This document shows positions 1-11,580 of a DNA stretch of 64,000 nt, in pieces; position 1 is the stretch's first letter, and each line of letters begins with the position of its first letter. The DNA comes from Labilithrix sp. (GTDB lineage Bacteria > Myxococcota > Polyangia > Polyangiales > Polyangiaceae). Location: contig JAQBQL010000001.1 of the NCBI GenBank assembly GCA_028287035.1, forward strand, positions 7,485-71,484. The letters are read 5' to 3'. Under the pieces are notes generated by a model that was not told the DNA's origin, did no database searches, and was given only the letters and a program-made list of their open reading frames with translations. The translations under genes were made by a program, and so were the position numbers.

Positions 1-1
1 G

Positions 2-475
2 CGGATGGGGAAGCTCGCTGCTTCGGACCTCGTCGCCCGCAAGCTCGGTCGCGTCCGGCTCGTGGTCGCCGGCGCCCCGGCCTATCTCTCGCGCTACGGC
101 CGCCCGACGACGCCCGACGACCTCCGGAGCCACAAGTGCCTCACGTATCTGCTCCGCGGACATCCCATCCCGTGGCGCTTCCGGAGACCGGACGGCGCGA
201 CGTTCGTGACCGCGGTGAACAGTCAGCTCTCCGCGGCGAGCGGCGAGGTGCTGCGCCGAGCGGCCGTGGCAGGCGCCGGCCTCGTGTACCTGTTCGAGTA
301 CTCCGTCATCGCCCACGTCGCCGCGGGTCTCCTCGAGGTCGTCCTCGCCGACCACGTGCTGCCTGCGGTCCCCGTCTACGCGATGCACACGCAGGCACGG
401 CACCCCGCACTGAAGATTCGCGCCTTCGTCGACTTCGCGGCGCAGCTCTTCCGCCGCTCGCCGTACGCGGGGTGA
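2..475 (+). CDS. LysR-family transcriptional regulator, C-terminal part (5' end outside window)
   Basis: The reading frame is open to the left edge, so the N-terminal helix-turn-helix lies outside the window. The visible 157 or so residues resemble the effector-binding domain of LysR-type regulators. Typical signs are the stretch around SRYGRPTTPDDLRSHKCL (the usual loop 'yl..hG.P..p.dL..H.Ci'), followed by a WRF segment, an AV-N-S segment and a late GAGLVYLFEY strand. LysR proteins bind DNA as tetramers and respond to small molecules; the ligand and targets cannot be read from this fragment. The gene ends 10 bases before the convergent lipoprotein gene, with no obvious terminator between them. 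The family call is fairly safe; a start at position 5 would be an artefact of the window edge. Confidence 0.8.
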   Translation, partial: RMGKLAASDLVARKLGRVRLVVAGAPAYLSRYGRPTTPDDLRSHKCLTYLLRGHPIPWRFRRPDGATFVTAVNSQLSAASGEVLRRAAVAGAGLVYLFEYSVIAHVAAGLLEVVLADHVLPAVPVYAMHTQARHPALKIRAFVDFAAQLFRRSPYAG

Positions 476-485
476 GCGCCGCGCG

Positions 486-1445
486 TCAGGGCGCGTCCCA
501 GCGCGCCTTCAGGTACGGGTACATGGTCTCGCCCATCGCGGTGATCTGGTGGATGTGATCCTCCCTGGTCACGCCCCTGTAGCCGTGCACGTGGAAGCTC
601 CCGTGGTCGACCGCGTAGGTCTCGGGCATGTCCTTCGGGCCGATGGCGCTCGAGGGCGTCTTCGTGTTCCCGGTCATCTCGAGCAGCTTCGCCGCCGTCT
701 CCTCGGTGCTCGCGTAGTCGACCGTTGCGATCGAGCTGTGCGTGATCGCGAAGAGCTTCCGGTTGTCCTGCGCGAGCTCGGCGAATGCCTTGAAGCGGTC
801 GAGCGTCGTCGTGCTCACGGTGCGCTTCTTGACGTTCGAGAAGGACGTGAAGAAGCCGTCCGCCACGAGCACCGCGTCGATCCGATCGGCGGTCGCCGGG
901 TCGCTCATGATCTTCGCGATCGAGACGAAGCCGGCGCTCCACGCGGACAGCGCGATGCGTCCCAGCCTGGCGCCCGGCGCGCGGCCGCTCTTCGCGATCT
1001 CGCCGCGGGCCTCGTCGACGAGACGCGCGAACGCGTCGGGCTCGCGAAACGCATTGCCGTACACCTCGGTGCTCACGCCGAGGTTCAGCGTGACCACCGC
1101 CGCATTGACCGGCGTGCGTTCGAGGTTCTGCTCCTGCAGCTTGCCCATGCCGTGGAAGTGGATGACGAGGTCGTACGCGCCAGAGCGCGTCTTCAGCCAC
1201 GTCGGCACGTACAGGTCCGCCTTGTGGAACGAGAGACGCGCGCGGTACGGCTCGGCGGGGGGAGGGACCTCGGGCGCCGCGGAAACGACGGGCCTCGGAG
1301 CGGCATCGGCCGCAGCCGCCGGGGCCGGCGCACGATCGTGCGAGCAGCCCGCGCTGGCGACGACGCCGACCGCCGCAAGAGCGAGGAGTCCGGCTCCACC
1401 GGATTGTTGCAGGCTCACGAGACGCCTGGAAAATAGCCGCTTCAT
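486..1445 (-). CDS. lipoprotein with alpha/beta-hydrolase-like motif
   Basis: About 319 residues with a lipoprotein signal peptide: basic MKRLFSRR start, hydrophobic core, lipobox SAGC with the Cys at residue 34. An Ala/Pro-rich linker follows. The folded part contains DLVIHFHGMG, like the oxyanion-side HG motif of alpha/beta hydrolases. It also has SAWSAGF, a nucleophile-elbow-like GxSxG variant with Ala in the first position, and late His residues in DHIHQ. This suggests a cell-envelope esterase or hydrolase-like protein, but the substrate is unknown and the first Gly of the elbow is replaced. I chose the ATG at 1445 because AGGTG lies about 8 bases upstream; a GTG 9 bases further upstream is possible. 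It diverges from the sigma-54 activator gene. Confidence 0.7.
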   Translation of the reverse strand: MKRLFSRRLVSLQQSGGAGLLALAAVGVVASAGCSHDRAPAPAAAADAAPRPVVSAAPEVPPPAEPYRARLSFHKADLYVPTWLKTRSGAYDLVIHFHGMGKLQEQNLERTPVNAAVVTLNLGVSTEVYGNAFREPDAFARLVDEARGEIAKSGRAPGARLGRIALSAWSAGFVSIAKIMSDPATADRIDAVLVADGFFTSFSNVKKRTVSTTTLDRFKAFAELAQDNRKLFAITHSSIATVDYASTEETAAKLLEMTGNTKTPSSAIGPKDMPETYAVDHGSFHVHGYRGVTREDHIHQITAMGETMYPYLKARWDAP

Positions 1446-1612
1446 GCATCGCACCTGCGCGCTGAGCTGATCATGCAGCAGGGGGTGAGGGAAGCCTGCA
1501 TCACCTTTGGGCGGCCCGAGAATCGCTCACGAAACGAATTGTGCCGCAACTCCGCGGCCGAGCAAGTTCGCTGCATGCGGGCATCACCCTTGCCTCTGCT
1601 CCATGCAAGCGC

Positions 1613-3283
<1,671 letters not shown>

Positions 3284-4865
3284 CGCGAGGTCGGACTTGC
3301 CGAGCTCGCCGGTGACGACGAGCCCGAGTACGTAGAGCACGATCACGCCCGTCGCCACGACGGGCGTGACGAGCTTGCCGAAGATGGGGGTGTGCCCGCC
3401 GACGACGAAGGCCACCGCGATGCAGAGGCCGACGCGGACCGCCGTCTTCCACGGGACGAAGGCGCCGGCGGCGCGGCGCACCGCGATCACGCCGACGACG
3501 AGCGCGCAGGCCATCGCGATGGTCGTCGCCGTCGCGGTCGCCATCAGCTGCGGTCCGCCGAACGGGGCGAGCGGGATGAGGACCGTGCAGGTGACGGCGA
3601 GGAGCGCCAGCGCGAGCGCCGTGACCAGCAGCGCGGTGCGCTCGCGCCCGAGGCTGATGAGGACGGTCGTGGAGAGACCGACCATCGCGAACGTCGCCTG
3701 ACCGAGGGCGAGCAGGCGGAGCGCCGCGGCCCCGCGGACCGCGACCTCGGTCCCGTAGGCGAACTTGATGAGGGAGCCCGGCAGCGCGAGGACCACGCAC
3801 ACCAGCATCCCGCACACGATCGCGCCGATGCGTGAGCCGCGGCCGACGAGCTCCGGCACCCGGGCGCCGCCGTCCTCGGACTTCGCCTTCGCGAGCATCG
3901 GGAAGAGGATCTGCGTGACGCTGAAGAGCATCTGGTAGGGGAGGAACGCGAAGAGCTGGCAGGCGCGGTACACCGCGACCCACTCGTTGGCGGCCTGCGT
4001 CGACGTCACGTTCACGAGGGTCTCGGGCGGCAGGGCGGTCGCCGAGAGCGAGAGGTAGCGCCCGAGCAGGATGATGTCCGCCTGCATGAGGCCGTTCGTG
4101 AACAGCTGCGCGATCATGATGGGGACGATGAGCGCCAGGTACGTGCGCATGTCCGGCACGCCGGCCGGACGCGCCGCCGCCGCGGGGCTGCCGGTCCCCG
4201 TCCAGCGCAGCGCGACGAGGAACACGCCGGCCGCTGCCACGACCGTGCCGATGGTCGCGCCGAGGACGCCGCCCGTCGTGTGCGCCGCCGCCGCGAGATT
4301 CGCCGCGTGCCGCGCGAAGAACCAGCCGACGCCGAGCAGCGCGGCGGTCCGCAGCGTCGCGGCGAGGATGTTGAGCGCCGCCTGACGCATGAACATCCCG
4401 CGGCCATTCAGGTAGCCGAAGAGCGGGGCATACACGCCGTAGACGAAGAGAACGCCGGTCATCACGAGCAGCGGGGCGAGCACCTCGGGCGCGTGCTGGA
4501 AGTACGCGACGAGCGGCGCCGCTGCCGCCAGGATGAGGCCCGCGGCGACCGCCAGCAGCAGGTGCACGCGGAGGGTGGCCCGTAGCGCCTGCCGTTCGGC
4601 GACCCCGGCCGCGGCGACGGTGCGGCTCACGCCCTGCGTGGAGCTCGAGACGATGACGTTGTTGAAGACGTTCGACACCGCGAGCACGCGCGAGAGCGCG
4701 CCGTAGTCGGCGAGGCCGATCGCCCGCGGCAGGAGCGCCTGCTGAACGAGCCCGGTGACGATGAAGTACAGGTTCGCCGCGAGCATCGCGAGGCCACCAC
4801 GGCCGGCGCTGCGCGCCTGATCGGGGGCAGCGCCTTCGGGCTTCGAGGGGTCGGTGTTGGTCATG

Positions 4866-6023
4866 TCAGCGGGCCGGGCGGAACGTCACGGACTGGAGGG
4901 GAAGGGAGATGCTGCGGCCGGTATCGTGCAATTTGCACGTACCCGGGTCACGCGCGAAGACGCGGACCGGGTAGCCATTGCCGGCGCGCCGGCGATCGCC
5001 GAGGTAAAGGAGGTCGCCGCGCCAGGCGAGGCCCGAGAGGTCGTAGCCGTCGGTGGGTCCGAACACCGGCGCAGCGGCGGTGGTGAGGACGTCGCCGGTC
5101 ACCGGGTCGAACGTCACGAGCGACGTCGGGTTCTTGCCCGTCTGCGGCCCGGCTACGATGGCCGCGCCGCAGCCGTCGGTCACCGCCAGCTCGGAGACGC
5201 TGCCCCCGAGGTCCTTCTCGGCGACGAGGAGCTTCGTCGTGGAGGTCGCCACGTCGAAGCGCTCGATGCCGGCGCGCGCATCCGTCGCGTCGTCGAAGTT
5301 GCCGGCCTCCGACAGGTAGAGGCCTCCGGCGTGCTCGACCATCGGATTGAACGGGTTACGTCCCTCGAGCTCGACGCGCGCCTCGACCTTGCGCGTGGCG
5401 ACGTCGATGCGGAGCATGAGCGACGACTGGCGGGACGCGAGATGGGAGGCGTCGTCGAGCCGCTCCAGCGTGACGAACGCCTTCTCGGCGCCGCCGACCT
5501 CGACGATGCGGATCGACTCGGCCTGGGGGTTCCCGTCGTCGTCGTACCCGCGCGCGAGATCGATCGCGTCGGCCTCGACCTCGCGTCCGTCCACGAGGTG
5601 GATGATGCGAGGCACTCCGTAGAGCGCGACGAACAGCGACCCGTCCTTCGCCACCGCGACGTCGTGGGCGTTGCTCTGCTTCGGGCCCGGCTGCTTCACG
5701 CTCATCTGCGCGATCGGTGTGCCGCACGCGGGGTCGAGCTCGAAGAGCCGCTCCGACTCGCGCGCCATGAGGAAGATCCGGCCCTTCGACGCGGCGAGCT
5801 GCACGTCACCGCCAAGCGCCGCGCCGGCCGCGAGCTGGTCACCCGCGCACGGCGGCGCCCCGCACACGAGGCTCGATCGGTAATCGCCGGCCGCCACCAC
5901 GAGCTCGGTCCCGGGGCACACGCCCGTCGCGAGGTGCGTCCCCACGGGCTCCGACGACGAGCACGCCCACGCGCCGGCGAGCACCACGAACGTCACCCCA
6001 CCCATGGCCCAGCGCGACGGCAT
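4866..6023 (-). CDS. secreted beta-propeller-like lipoprotein
   Basis: A 385-residue lipoprotein with lipobox-like AWAC (Cys21) followed by SSSEP. The mature part has repeating blade-like units: GRIFLMARESERLFELDP, AHDVAVAKDGSLFVALYG, PRIIHLVDG, MLRIDVATRKVEARVEL, IERFDVATSTTKLLV, LVTFDPVTGDVL. These resemble NHL/YVTN-type beta-propellers, which usually act as binding scaffolds. Cys residues in the first 60 positions (VCPG, VCGAPPCAG) could form disulfides in the periplasm or at the surface. It sits between the PilY1-linked small lipoprotein (51-base gap) and the flippase (1-base gap), so it may belong to the same envelope-associated transcription unit. Its specific function is not recognisable. 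Confidence 0.7.
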   Translation of the reverse strand: MPSRWAMGGVTFVVLAGAWACSSSEPVGTHLATGVCPGTELVVAAGDYRSSLVCGAPPCAGDQLAAGAALGGDVQLAASKGRIFLMARESERLFELDPACGTPIAQMSVKQPGPKQSNAHDVAVAKDGSLFVALYGVPRIIHLVDGREVEADAIDLARGYDDDGNPQAESIRIVEVGGAEKAFVTLERLDDASHLASRQSSLMLRIDVATRKVEARVELEGRNPFNPMVEHAGGLYLSEAGNFDDATDARAGIERFDVATSTTKLLVAEKDLGGSVSELAVTDGCGAAIVAGPQTGKNPTSLVTFDPVTGDVLTTAAAPVFGPTDGYDLSGLAWRGDLLYLGDRRRAGNGYPVRVFARDPGTCKLHDTGRSISLPLQSVTFRPAR

Positions 6024-6074
6024 CTCGGTGCGTCAGGAACACCGCGTCCGGCCCGTGCCGTCAATCAAAAGAGG

Positions 6075-6602
6075 TCACTCGAGGTGCTTCGGATCGAGCA
6101 GCTGCGTGCCGCCCGGCGTCAGGCCGGCCTTCTGCCAGCGCTGATCCTCGGTGAGGCTCGGGTCGAACGGCGGCGGGGTGGTGTCGCGGACGATCATCTC
6201 GCTCTTGAACCCGTCCGGCGAGTGCAGCGGGCGGATCTCGATGCCGAGGCGCTTCTGCTTGTCGTCGCGCGGCACGACGTTGTCGAGCTTCGTGGAGCTC
6301 GTGCCCGGCGTGACGGTGCCGTCGGTGACGCGCTTCCGGACGAAGTTCGAGAGCTGCTCGGGCGTGACCGTCGAGGTCACGCGCGCCGACTCGCGGAAGC
6401 GCGCGGTCACCTTGCAGGCGCGAGGCAAGGGGAGCCCGAACGCCTTGTCGTTCCCCTCGACGACCTCGTCGGGCGCGAGGCGATCGGGCGGCGCCTCCTC
6501 CACGTGAGGAGGAGGCTTGCGCTTGCACGAGACGCCGGCAACGCCCAGCGACGCAACCAGCAGCGCGAGCGCGTGGGCGCTCAGTCGACGACGAACGCCC
6601 AT
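6075..6602 (-). CDS. small lipoprotein downstream of pilY1
   Basis: A 175-residue predicted lipoprotein: arginine-rich start, hydrophobic core, and AGVSC with the Cys at 26, followed by KRKPPPH. The rest is hydrophilic, with TPEQLSNFVRKRV and DPSLTEDQRWQKAGL segments and no domain I recognise. The start codon lies inside the 3' end of pilY1 (22-base overlap), which implies coupled translation. In Pseudomonas the position after pilY1 is taken by pilY2/pilE; this protein has no prepilin motif and is not PilE. In Myxococcus minor-pilin clusters a cytochrome-like tip protein can follow PilY1, but there is no CxxCH here. A role as a PilY1 partner or assembly lipoprotein is a guess from position only. 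Confidence 0.65.
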   Translation of the reverse strand: MGVRRRLSAHALALLVASLGVAGVSCKRKPPPHVEEAPPDRLAPDEVVEGNDKAFGLPLPRACKVTARFRESARVTSTVTPEQLSNFVRKRVTDGTVTPGTSSTKLDNVVPRDDKQKRLGIEIRPLHSPDGFKSEMIVRDTTPPPFDPSLTEDQRWQKAGLTPGGTQLLDPKHLE

Positions 6603-9600
6603 GAGTCGATGTTAGCCGCAGTGCGCGGCAGCGGGCGAGTGAGCGGCGTCGTCGGGCGCGCCGCCTGCGGCGACCCCGTCGACGTGCTGGAGCCCTTCGC
6701 GGTCGCGCCGAAGAAGAGGCTGAACGTGGTGGTCGACATGCCGGTGAGGGCCGGGTCGGAGGAGGGCGCGCCGAACTGCGCGCACGACTGCGCGGCGCGG
6801 ATGGTCACGCCGGGGATGATCGCTCCGGCCAGATCCGGGTAGGCGCCGGTCGGGTTCTCGAAGGCGACGAAGGGCGACGAGCAGCCTCCGGACACCGAGT
6901 CGACGCTGCCGATCGGGCACCAGCGAGGCGCGCCGCCGGTGCCGCCCGAGAGCGCCTTGCCGTCGACGCCATTTCCGCCGTTCGCGTTGAAGTAATCGAC
7001 GCCCCAGAGGAGGGGATTGCCGCCGTTGTTGCACGAGGCTGCCGACGGGACGAGCGGCTGGTACGTCGCGAAGTAGAGCGTGCGATCGAAGACCGTCATG
7101 GGTCCCGTCACGCGCGCCGCGTTCGTGAACGGCTGGTACCAGCGGACGACGGCGCGGCCGGGCGTCGTCGGGCCGAGCGCCCGCTGCTCCTGGATGGCCA
7201 TCAGCATGTTGCGCTCGGTCGTGGAGGCCACGATGCTCTCCTGGTCGCCCGTCGCCGCGGCGATCATGATGCCGCCGAACGGGTCCTGGGTCAGCGTGAG
7301 CGGGATCTGGATGGGCTGGCTCTCGGCCCAGGTCGGCGCGAACGGGAGGTTCGGGCTGAAGAGATCCTGGAAGAGCGTGACCCGCCAGTTGGCCGGGTTC
7401 GGGTCGGTCATGTCGAGGCGCCAGACGGTGCCGTCGGCGTCGCCGACGAAGGCCTTCTGCGCGACCACGCCGACGCCGCTCGGGTACACGGCCGGGGTGC
7501 CGATGACCGGCGAGTCGAACGGCGCGGCCGTCGTGACCGCGCTCAGCCGGCGCGGGATGTCCTGTCCGCTGCGCCCGAAGACGCGGAGGATCTCGCCCGT
7601 ATCGGCGCGCACGACCGTCACGTTACGGCCCGGCACGGGGGCCGAGTTGCAGGGGCCCGCCGCCCACTTGCGAACGAGCGGCCGCGGGGCGAGCGGCGTG
7701 ACCGTGTCGCTCTGGTCGTAGATGCTCGGCGTGAAGCCGCCGCCGTTGATGGCGCGCGGGCAGTTCTCGCCCTGGACCGGCGGGCCGTCGATGCCGCCGG
7801 GAAGGATGGCGACGCCGATCTGGCGCGCGCCCGCACCGTCGGGGTCCGCGACCACGGTCGTGATCGCGGCGTTGCCGCTCTCCTTGCCGAAGAGCGCGAC
7901 GTAGTTGGTGGAGCCGACCTTGCGGGTGACCTTCGCCACCTCGCTGCCCGTGACCGCCTCGACGTCGGTGAGCTGCCACAGGAACTGGGGTCCCTGGGTG
8001 GTCTTCTTTGCGACGTCGGAGATGTTCGAGAGGCCGCTCGTGATCTGCGCGTCGAGGCAAGCGCGGGGGTTCGCGCCGATGCCCGTGGAGCTCGCGCCCT
8101 GGCAGTCGTAGTCGCTGATGTTCAGCGCGTAGTAACCGCCGCCGCCGGCGCCCATGCCCGACACGAGGGTCGTGTGGAAGAGCGGGTCTTCGGTGCGCAG
8201 CTTGCGGTCCCAGACGATGTCCTTGATGGCCGGCGTGCCGTCGAGGAGGATCTGCTGGCCCGTCGGGTAGTTCGACGCGAGCTTCGGGAGCACCGCCGGC
8301 GGGATGAACGACCAGAGCTCGTGCTGCGACGGGAGATTGTCGAACGCCGGCACGCCGCCGCCCCACGAGGAGGAGAGCGCCTTGAACGCGTGGAGCACGC
8401 CGTCCGTGGTGGCCACGAACATGGCGGGCCGGCGGGTCTTCCGCAGGTCGGCGAACGCGCGGTACTGGTCGTCGCGGAGGAGGTCGGTCGGGGGTCCGAT
8501 GACCTGGGGCGTCGAGCGATAGATGGCGCCGAGCGCCGAGCACGCCGGGACGCAGACCTCACCGGGCACCGGGCACGAGGCGCCGAGGAGCGCACACGCC
8601 GAGCCGCTGACCGAGCACTTGCCGTTCGTGGCGCTTCCACCGCCGGCGCAGCGCACGTTCCACTTCGAGTAGCCGCCGAGCGTCGGGTTCGAGGGCGACG
8701 CCGTCGCGAAGCCCCAGACCACCTTCGCGCAGTCCGTCTTGGTGAGCGCCGGGATCTCGGTACCGCTCACGTCGCGCGAGCGCTTGCACGTCTTGTCGTC
8801 GATGCTCATGGCATCGGCCCACGCGCTCGAGGAGGCGAGCGCCATGTCCGACGCCTGGGTCACCTGCGCGGCCGCGGCCGTCGACGGTACGATGCCGTCG
8901 GCCGAGCTCGTCACGAACGGGCGCAGCGTACGCGCCGCGTCGTTCTCCGGGTTGGCGGGCTGGACCGACACGAACTTCCGGGAGCCGGCCTGGGCCGCGG
9001 TGTTCGCGGCGAACGAGTCACCCGCGGCCACGGTCTCGGTCTGCGTCGTCGGGGTGGCGCCCACGCAGATCGAGCGCGTGCGGTCGATCTCGCCCGACCA
9101 CACCTTCTGCGCGTTCGGGATGAAGGAGGCGATGAAGTCGCCGGTGACGCCGTTGCCCGAGATGTTCACGGCCGGCGAGTACGCGGGCAGCGTACGGGTC
9201 GTGGCCGCCTTCGTGATGCCGCCGAGCACGCGCCCGAACGACAGCACGAGGTCGGCCTGCGACTCGGCGAAGAACGGCGGCGTGTCGTGGGTGGCGCCCG
9301 ACCCGTAGTACGCGATCTCGCTGAGCTGGCAGCACGCGTCGGCGGTCGAGCCCTTCGCCGGCGCAGGCCCCGGCGTGTTGGAGCACAGGTTGTGCATCGC
9401 GGTCGGGTTCGAGCCGTTCGACGTGACCTGGTTGTACCAGTACTTGCAGTTGTTGTTCGGCGAGGCGAGCGTCGTCGGGAAGCCGTCGTTCACGAACGAC
9501 GTGTTGCCCGCGCCGTTGACCGAGAAGCCGATCACGAACGTCTTCACGCGCTGGTTCGGGTTCGACGCCGTCGCGAGCTGGTCGGCGACCTGCGCCGCCT

Positions 9601-10858
9601 TGCTCGGGTAGGGGCACTGCGAGAGCGGCATCGTCCCCGGCTCGCACGACGGGCGGAGGTCGAGGTTCGGCGCGCCGTCGGTGAGGAGGATGATGTACTG
9701 GTCGCGGCAGCCGGCGCGCGCGTAGTCGTCGCGGAAGCCCGCCTCGGTCCCGAGCGGGCCGAACGAGTTGTACCAGAGGTAGTCGCGCGCATCCTCGATC
9801 ATGCCGTCGATCGGGGTCGCGCCGTACGGACGCGTGCCGATGAGGACCTGCTGGATCTGGTCGTTCGTGCGCTGGATGTCGTAGAGCGTGCCGTCCGGAT
9901 TGGGGAACCGGACCATGCGGCCCTCCCACGGCGGCGCTGCCCAGTGACGTGCGCCGACCTCGAAGTCCGAGGTCACGCCGCAGCCGTTCGGCCGTCCCTT
10001 GCCGAGGATCGAGAGGTTCGGGTTCGCCCCGCTCGGCGTGTACGACCACTGCCCGAGGAACGGGTTGCCGCTGATGACCGACCCGCCGACCGGCGTCGAC
10101 CCGGTGACGCCGGTGGCGGCGCTCGGATCGTTGTCGAACATCATCAGGCCGAAGCGGACGTAGTCGCGCGCGGCGTCGAGCTGTCCGTCGGACGCTTGCT
10201 CGAAGGTGCAGCTGTTCAGCGTCGAAGGAGTGAGGGGCGCGCCGAGGGCGCCGGAGCCGTACTGCGAGCGCAGGTACGCCTCCTTGTACGGGACGAACGC
10301 CTCGGGCGGGAAGCTCGCGGCGTCGCTGTACATGCCGGTGTTCACGCCGAGACCGCCCGGACCGAGGCCGGAGCCGGGGGACGCGCCGGGGAGCGTCGAG
10401 GGAGCGAACGCGCACGCATCGGGGCCGTTCGCTCCGGTGAGCGGCCGGTGATACGGGAGGAAGTAGTCGGTGTCGTAGGGCAGGTTGACGGTGCCGCCGC
10501 CGATCCGGAACTCGTTCTTGAACGCCGCCGAGCTACGCGAGATCTCGTCGCAGCTGAAGTAGGGCTGGAGGTTGCCGGTCAGCGCCTGGATGAGCATGCC
10601 CCAGCGGTTCGGCTGGGTCTGCGCGCCGGGAACGCACTTGCTGAGCGGGCTCGAGCTCGGCATCGAGTTGTCGGTCATGCGCTCCATCGACCCCGAGGAG
10701 TCGACGAGGAGCAGCACGTTCGGCAGCGGACGCTGCGTGGTGCCGGCGATCTGGGCGCGGGCCGAGCCTTCGCCGGCGGCGATGGTGAGCGTGGTCGCGG
10801 CGAGCCCGAGGAGCAGTCCTCGGCGTCGTGCAGTGCTGAGCAGGATCCTGGAAACCAT
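6581..10858 (-). CDS. pilY1: type IV pilus tip/assembly protein PilY1-like
   Basis: A 1425-residue secreted protein. The signal peptide ends near residue 36 (GSARAQ). A von Willebrand factor A-like domain starts at NVLLLVDSSGSM with an intact MIDAS Asp53-x-Ser55-x-Ser57, and a later TDGAPN strand fits the fold. The C-terminal half carries the PilY1 propeller hallmarks: LPSQHELWSFIPPAVLPKL, then DGTPAIKDIVWD, GMGAGGGGYYALNISDYD and GDADGTVWRLDM. I did not see a clear EF-hand-like calcium loop of the Pseudomonas type. PilY1 sits at the pilus tip, primes assembly with the minor pilins and acts in surface adhesion. The start at 10858 is preceded by GGGAGA about 8 bases upstream; a longer frame to 11218 would run into pilX. 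It follows pilX by 17 bases and overlaps the small lipoprotein gene. Confidence 0.92.
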   Translation of the reverse strand: MVSRILLSTARRRGLLLGLAATTLTIAAGEGSARAQIAGTTQRPLPNVLLLVDSSGSMERMTDNSMPSSSPLSKCVPGAQTQPNRWGMLIQALTGNLQPYFSCDEISRSSAAFKNEFRIGGGTVNLPYDTDYFLPYHRPLTGANGPDACAFAPSTLPGASPGSGLGPGGLGVNTGMYSDAASFPPEAFVPYKEAYLRSQYGSGALGAPLTPSTLNSCTFEQASDGQLDAARDYVRFGLMMFDNDPSAATGVTGSTPVGGSVISGNPFLGQWSYTPSGANPNLSILGKGRPNGCGVTSDFEVGARHWAAPPWEGRMVRFPNPDGTLYDIQRTNDQIQQVLIGTRPYGATPIDGMIEDARDYLWYNSFGPLGTEAGFRDDYARAGCRDQYIILLTDGAPNLDLRPSCEPGTMPLSQCPYPSKAAQVADQLATASNPNQRVKTFVIGFSVNGAGNTSFVNDGFPTTLASPNNNCKYWYNQVTSNGSNPTAMHNLCSNTPGPAPAKGSTADACCQLSEIAYYGSGATHDTPPFFAESQADLVLSFGRVLGGITKAATTRTLPAYSPAVNISGNGVTGDFIASFIPNAQKVWSGEIDRTRSICVGATPTTQTETVAAGDSFAANTAAQAGSRKFVSVQPANPENDAARTLRPFVTSSADGIVPSTAAAAQVTQASDMALASSSAWADAMSIDDKTCKRSRDVSGTEIPALTKTDCAKVVWGFATASPSNPTLGGYSKWNVRCAGGGSATNGKCSVSGSACALLGASCPVPGEVCVPACSALGAIYRSTPQVIGPPTDLLRDDQYRAFADLRKTRRPAMFVATTDGVLHAFKALSSSWGGGVPAFDNLPSQHELWSFIPPAVLPKLASNYPTGQQILLDGTPAIKDIVWDRKLRTEDPLFHTTLVSGMGAGGGGYYALNISDYDCQGASSTGIGANPRACLDAQITSGLSNISDVAKKTTQGPQFLWQLTDVEAVTGSEVAKVTRKVGSTNYVALFGKESGNAAITTVVADPDGAGARQIGVAILPGGIDGPPVQGENCPRAINGGGFTPSIYDQSDTVTPLAPRPLVRKWAAGPCNSAPVPGRNVTVVRADTGEILRVFGRSGQDIPRRLSAVTTAAPFDSPVIGTPAVYPSGVGVVAQKAFVGDADGTVWRLDMTDPNPANWRVTLFQDLFSPNLPFAPTWAESQPIQIPLTLTQDPFGGIMIAAATGDQESIVASTTERNMLMAIQEQRALGPTTPGRAVVRWYQPFTNAARVTGPMTVFDRTLYFATYQPLVPSAASCNNGGNPLLWGVDYFNANGGNGVDGKALSGGTGGAPRWCPIGSVDSVSGGCSSPFVAFENPTGAYPDLAGAIIPGVTIRAAQSCAQFGAPSSDPALTGMSTTTFSLFFGATAKGSSTSTGSPQAARPTTPLTRPLPRTAANIDSWAFVVD

Positions 10859-10875
10859 CGTGTTCTCCCTCACGC

Positions 10876-11580
10876 TCAGAAATTCGACGGGGCGCTCGCG
10901 TTGGCGAGGCTCGGTCCGACGGTGATGCGCCCACGCCCGACGACCTGGGTCTCGGGCGCGCTCGTGCTCGTCTTCTTCAGCCGCACGAAGACCGTCGCCG
11001 TGAGCTGGCTGTAGCGAACGGTCTGCGAGTTGCCCGTCATGACCTCGGTGTTGATCGGGTTCGTGACCTCGACGGACACGTACGGCTGGTTCGCCACCGC
11101 GCCGAAGCTCTGTGCGCTGAAGCCAGGCTGCGCGGGCGACGGGTCGACGTTCCAGGGCTTCGTGGGCGTCGTGGCGAGGGCGATCGTCTGCATCTTCGTC
11201 GGGTCGAGCCGGATGCACGCCTCGGCGGCGCGCGTGAGGACGTTGCCGGTGTACGGCGCGGCGGTCACGCAGTCGGTGGCCTGGCCCTGCCCGAGGTTCA
11301 TCTGCTGGACGAGGTTCTGCGCGATCGTAGGGTTGAACGTCTCGGCCGTCATCATGAGCCCGGCCTCGCCGGCGCGCTGACCCTGGAGGGCCTCGCGCAT
11401 GTGACCGGAGGCGCGGATGTCCGCCGACGTCGCGCTGAGGCCGTAGACGCCCATCACCGCGAGAAGGCCGAGGGTGACGGCGACGATGAAGAGGACCGCG
11501 CCGCGGCTCTGACGGCGGCGGCGCGCACGGCGGAGGAGCGCGGCGCGACGCGCGCCGGAGGGAAGGGAGGCGGGCATCAT
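10876..11580 (-). CDS. pilX: PilX-like minor pilin
   Basis: A 234-residue protein with a basic leader of 27 residues ending in RRRRQSRG, followed by the hydrophobic helix AVLFIVAVTLGLLAVMGVYG. Position +5 after the processing glycine is Ile rather than Glu, as expected for PilX/GspK-type pilins that sit at the extreme tip. The next residues SATSADIRASGHMREALQ and RAGEAGLMM match the N-terminal domain of PilX-family proteins. The mature domain has a Cys pair (DCVTAAP, EACIRL) that could form a disulfide. The ATG overlaps the TGA of the pilW-like gene by one base (TGATG), and pilY1 follows 17 bases later, so these are one operon. It likely primes type IV pilus assembly together with PilY1. Confidence 0.85.
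   Translation of the reverse strand: MMPASLPSGARRAALLRRARRRRQSRGAVLFIVAVTLGLLAVMGVYGLSATSADIRASGHMREALQGQRAGEAGLMMTAETFNPTIAQNLVQQMNLGQGQATDCVTAAPYTGNVLTRAAEACIRLDPTKMQTIALATTPTKPWNVDPSPAQPGFSAQSFGAVANQPYVSVEVTNPINTEVMTGNSQTVRYSQLTATVFVRLKKTSTSAPETQVVGRGRITVGPSLANASAPSNF

Noticed and set aside
1541..1612. Longer N-terminus of the FHA activator
   Set aside because: The extra 24 residues are Arg/Ser-rich with no family match and no ribosome binding site before the GTG.
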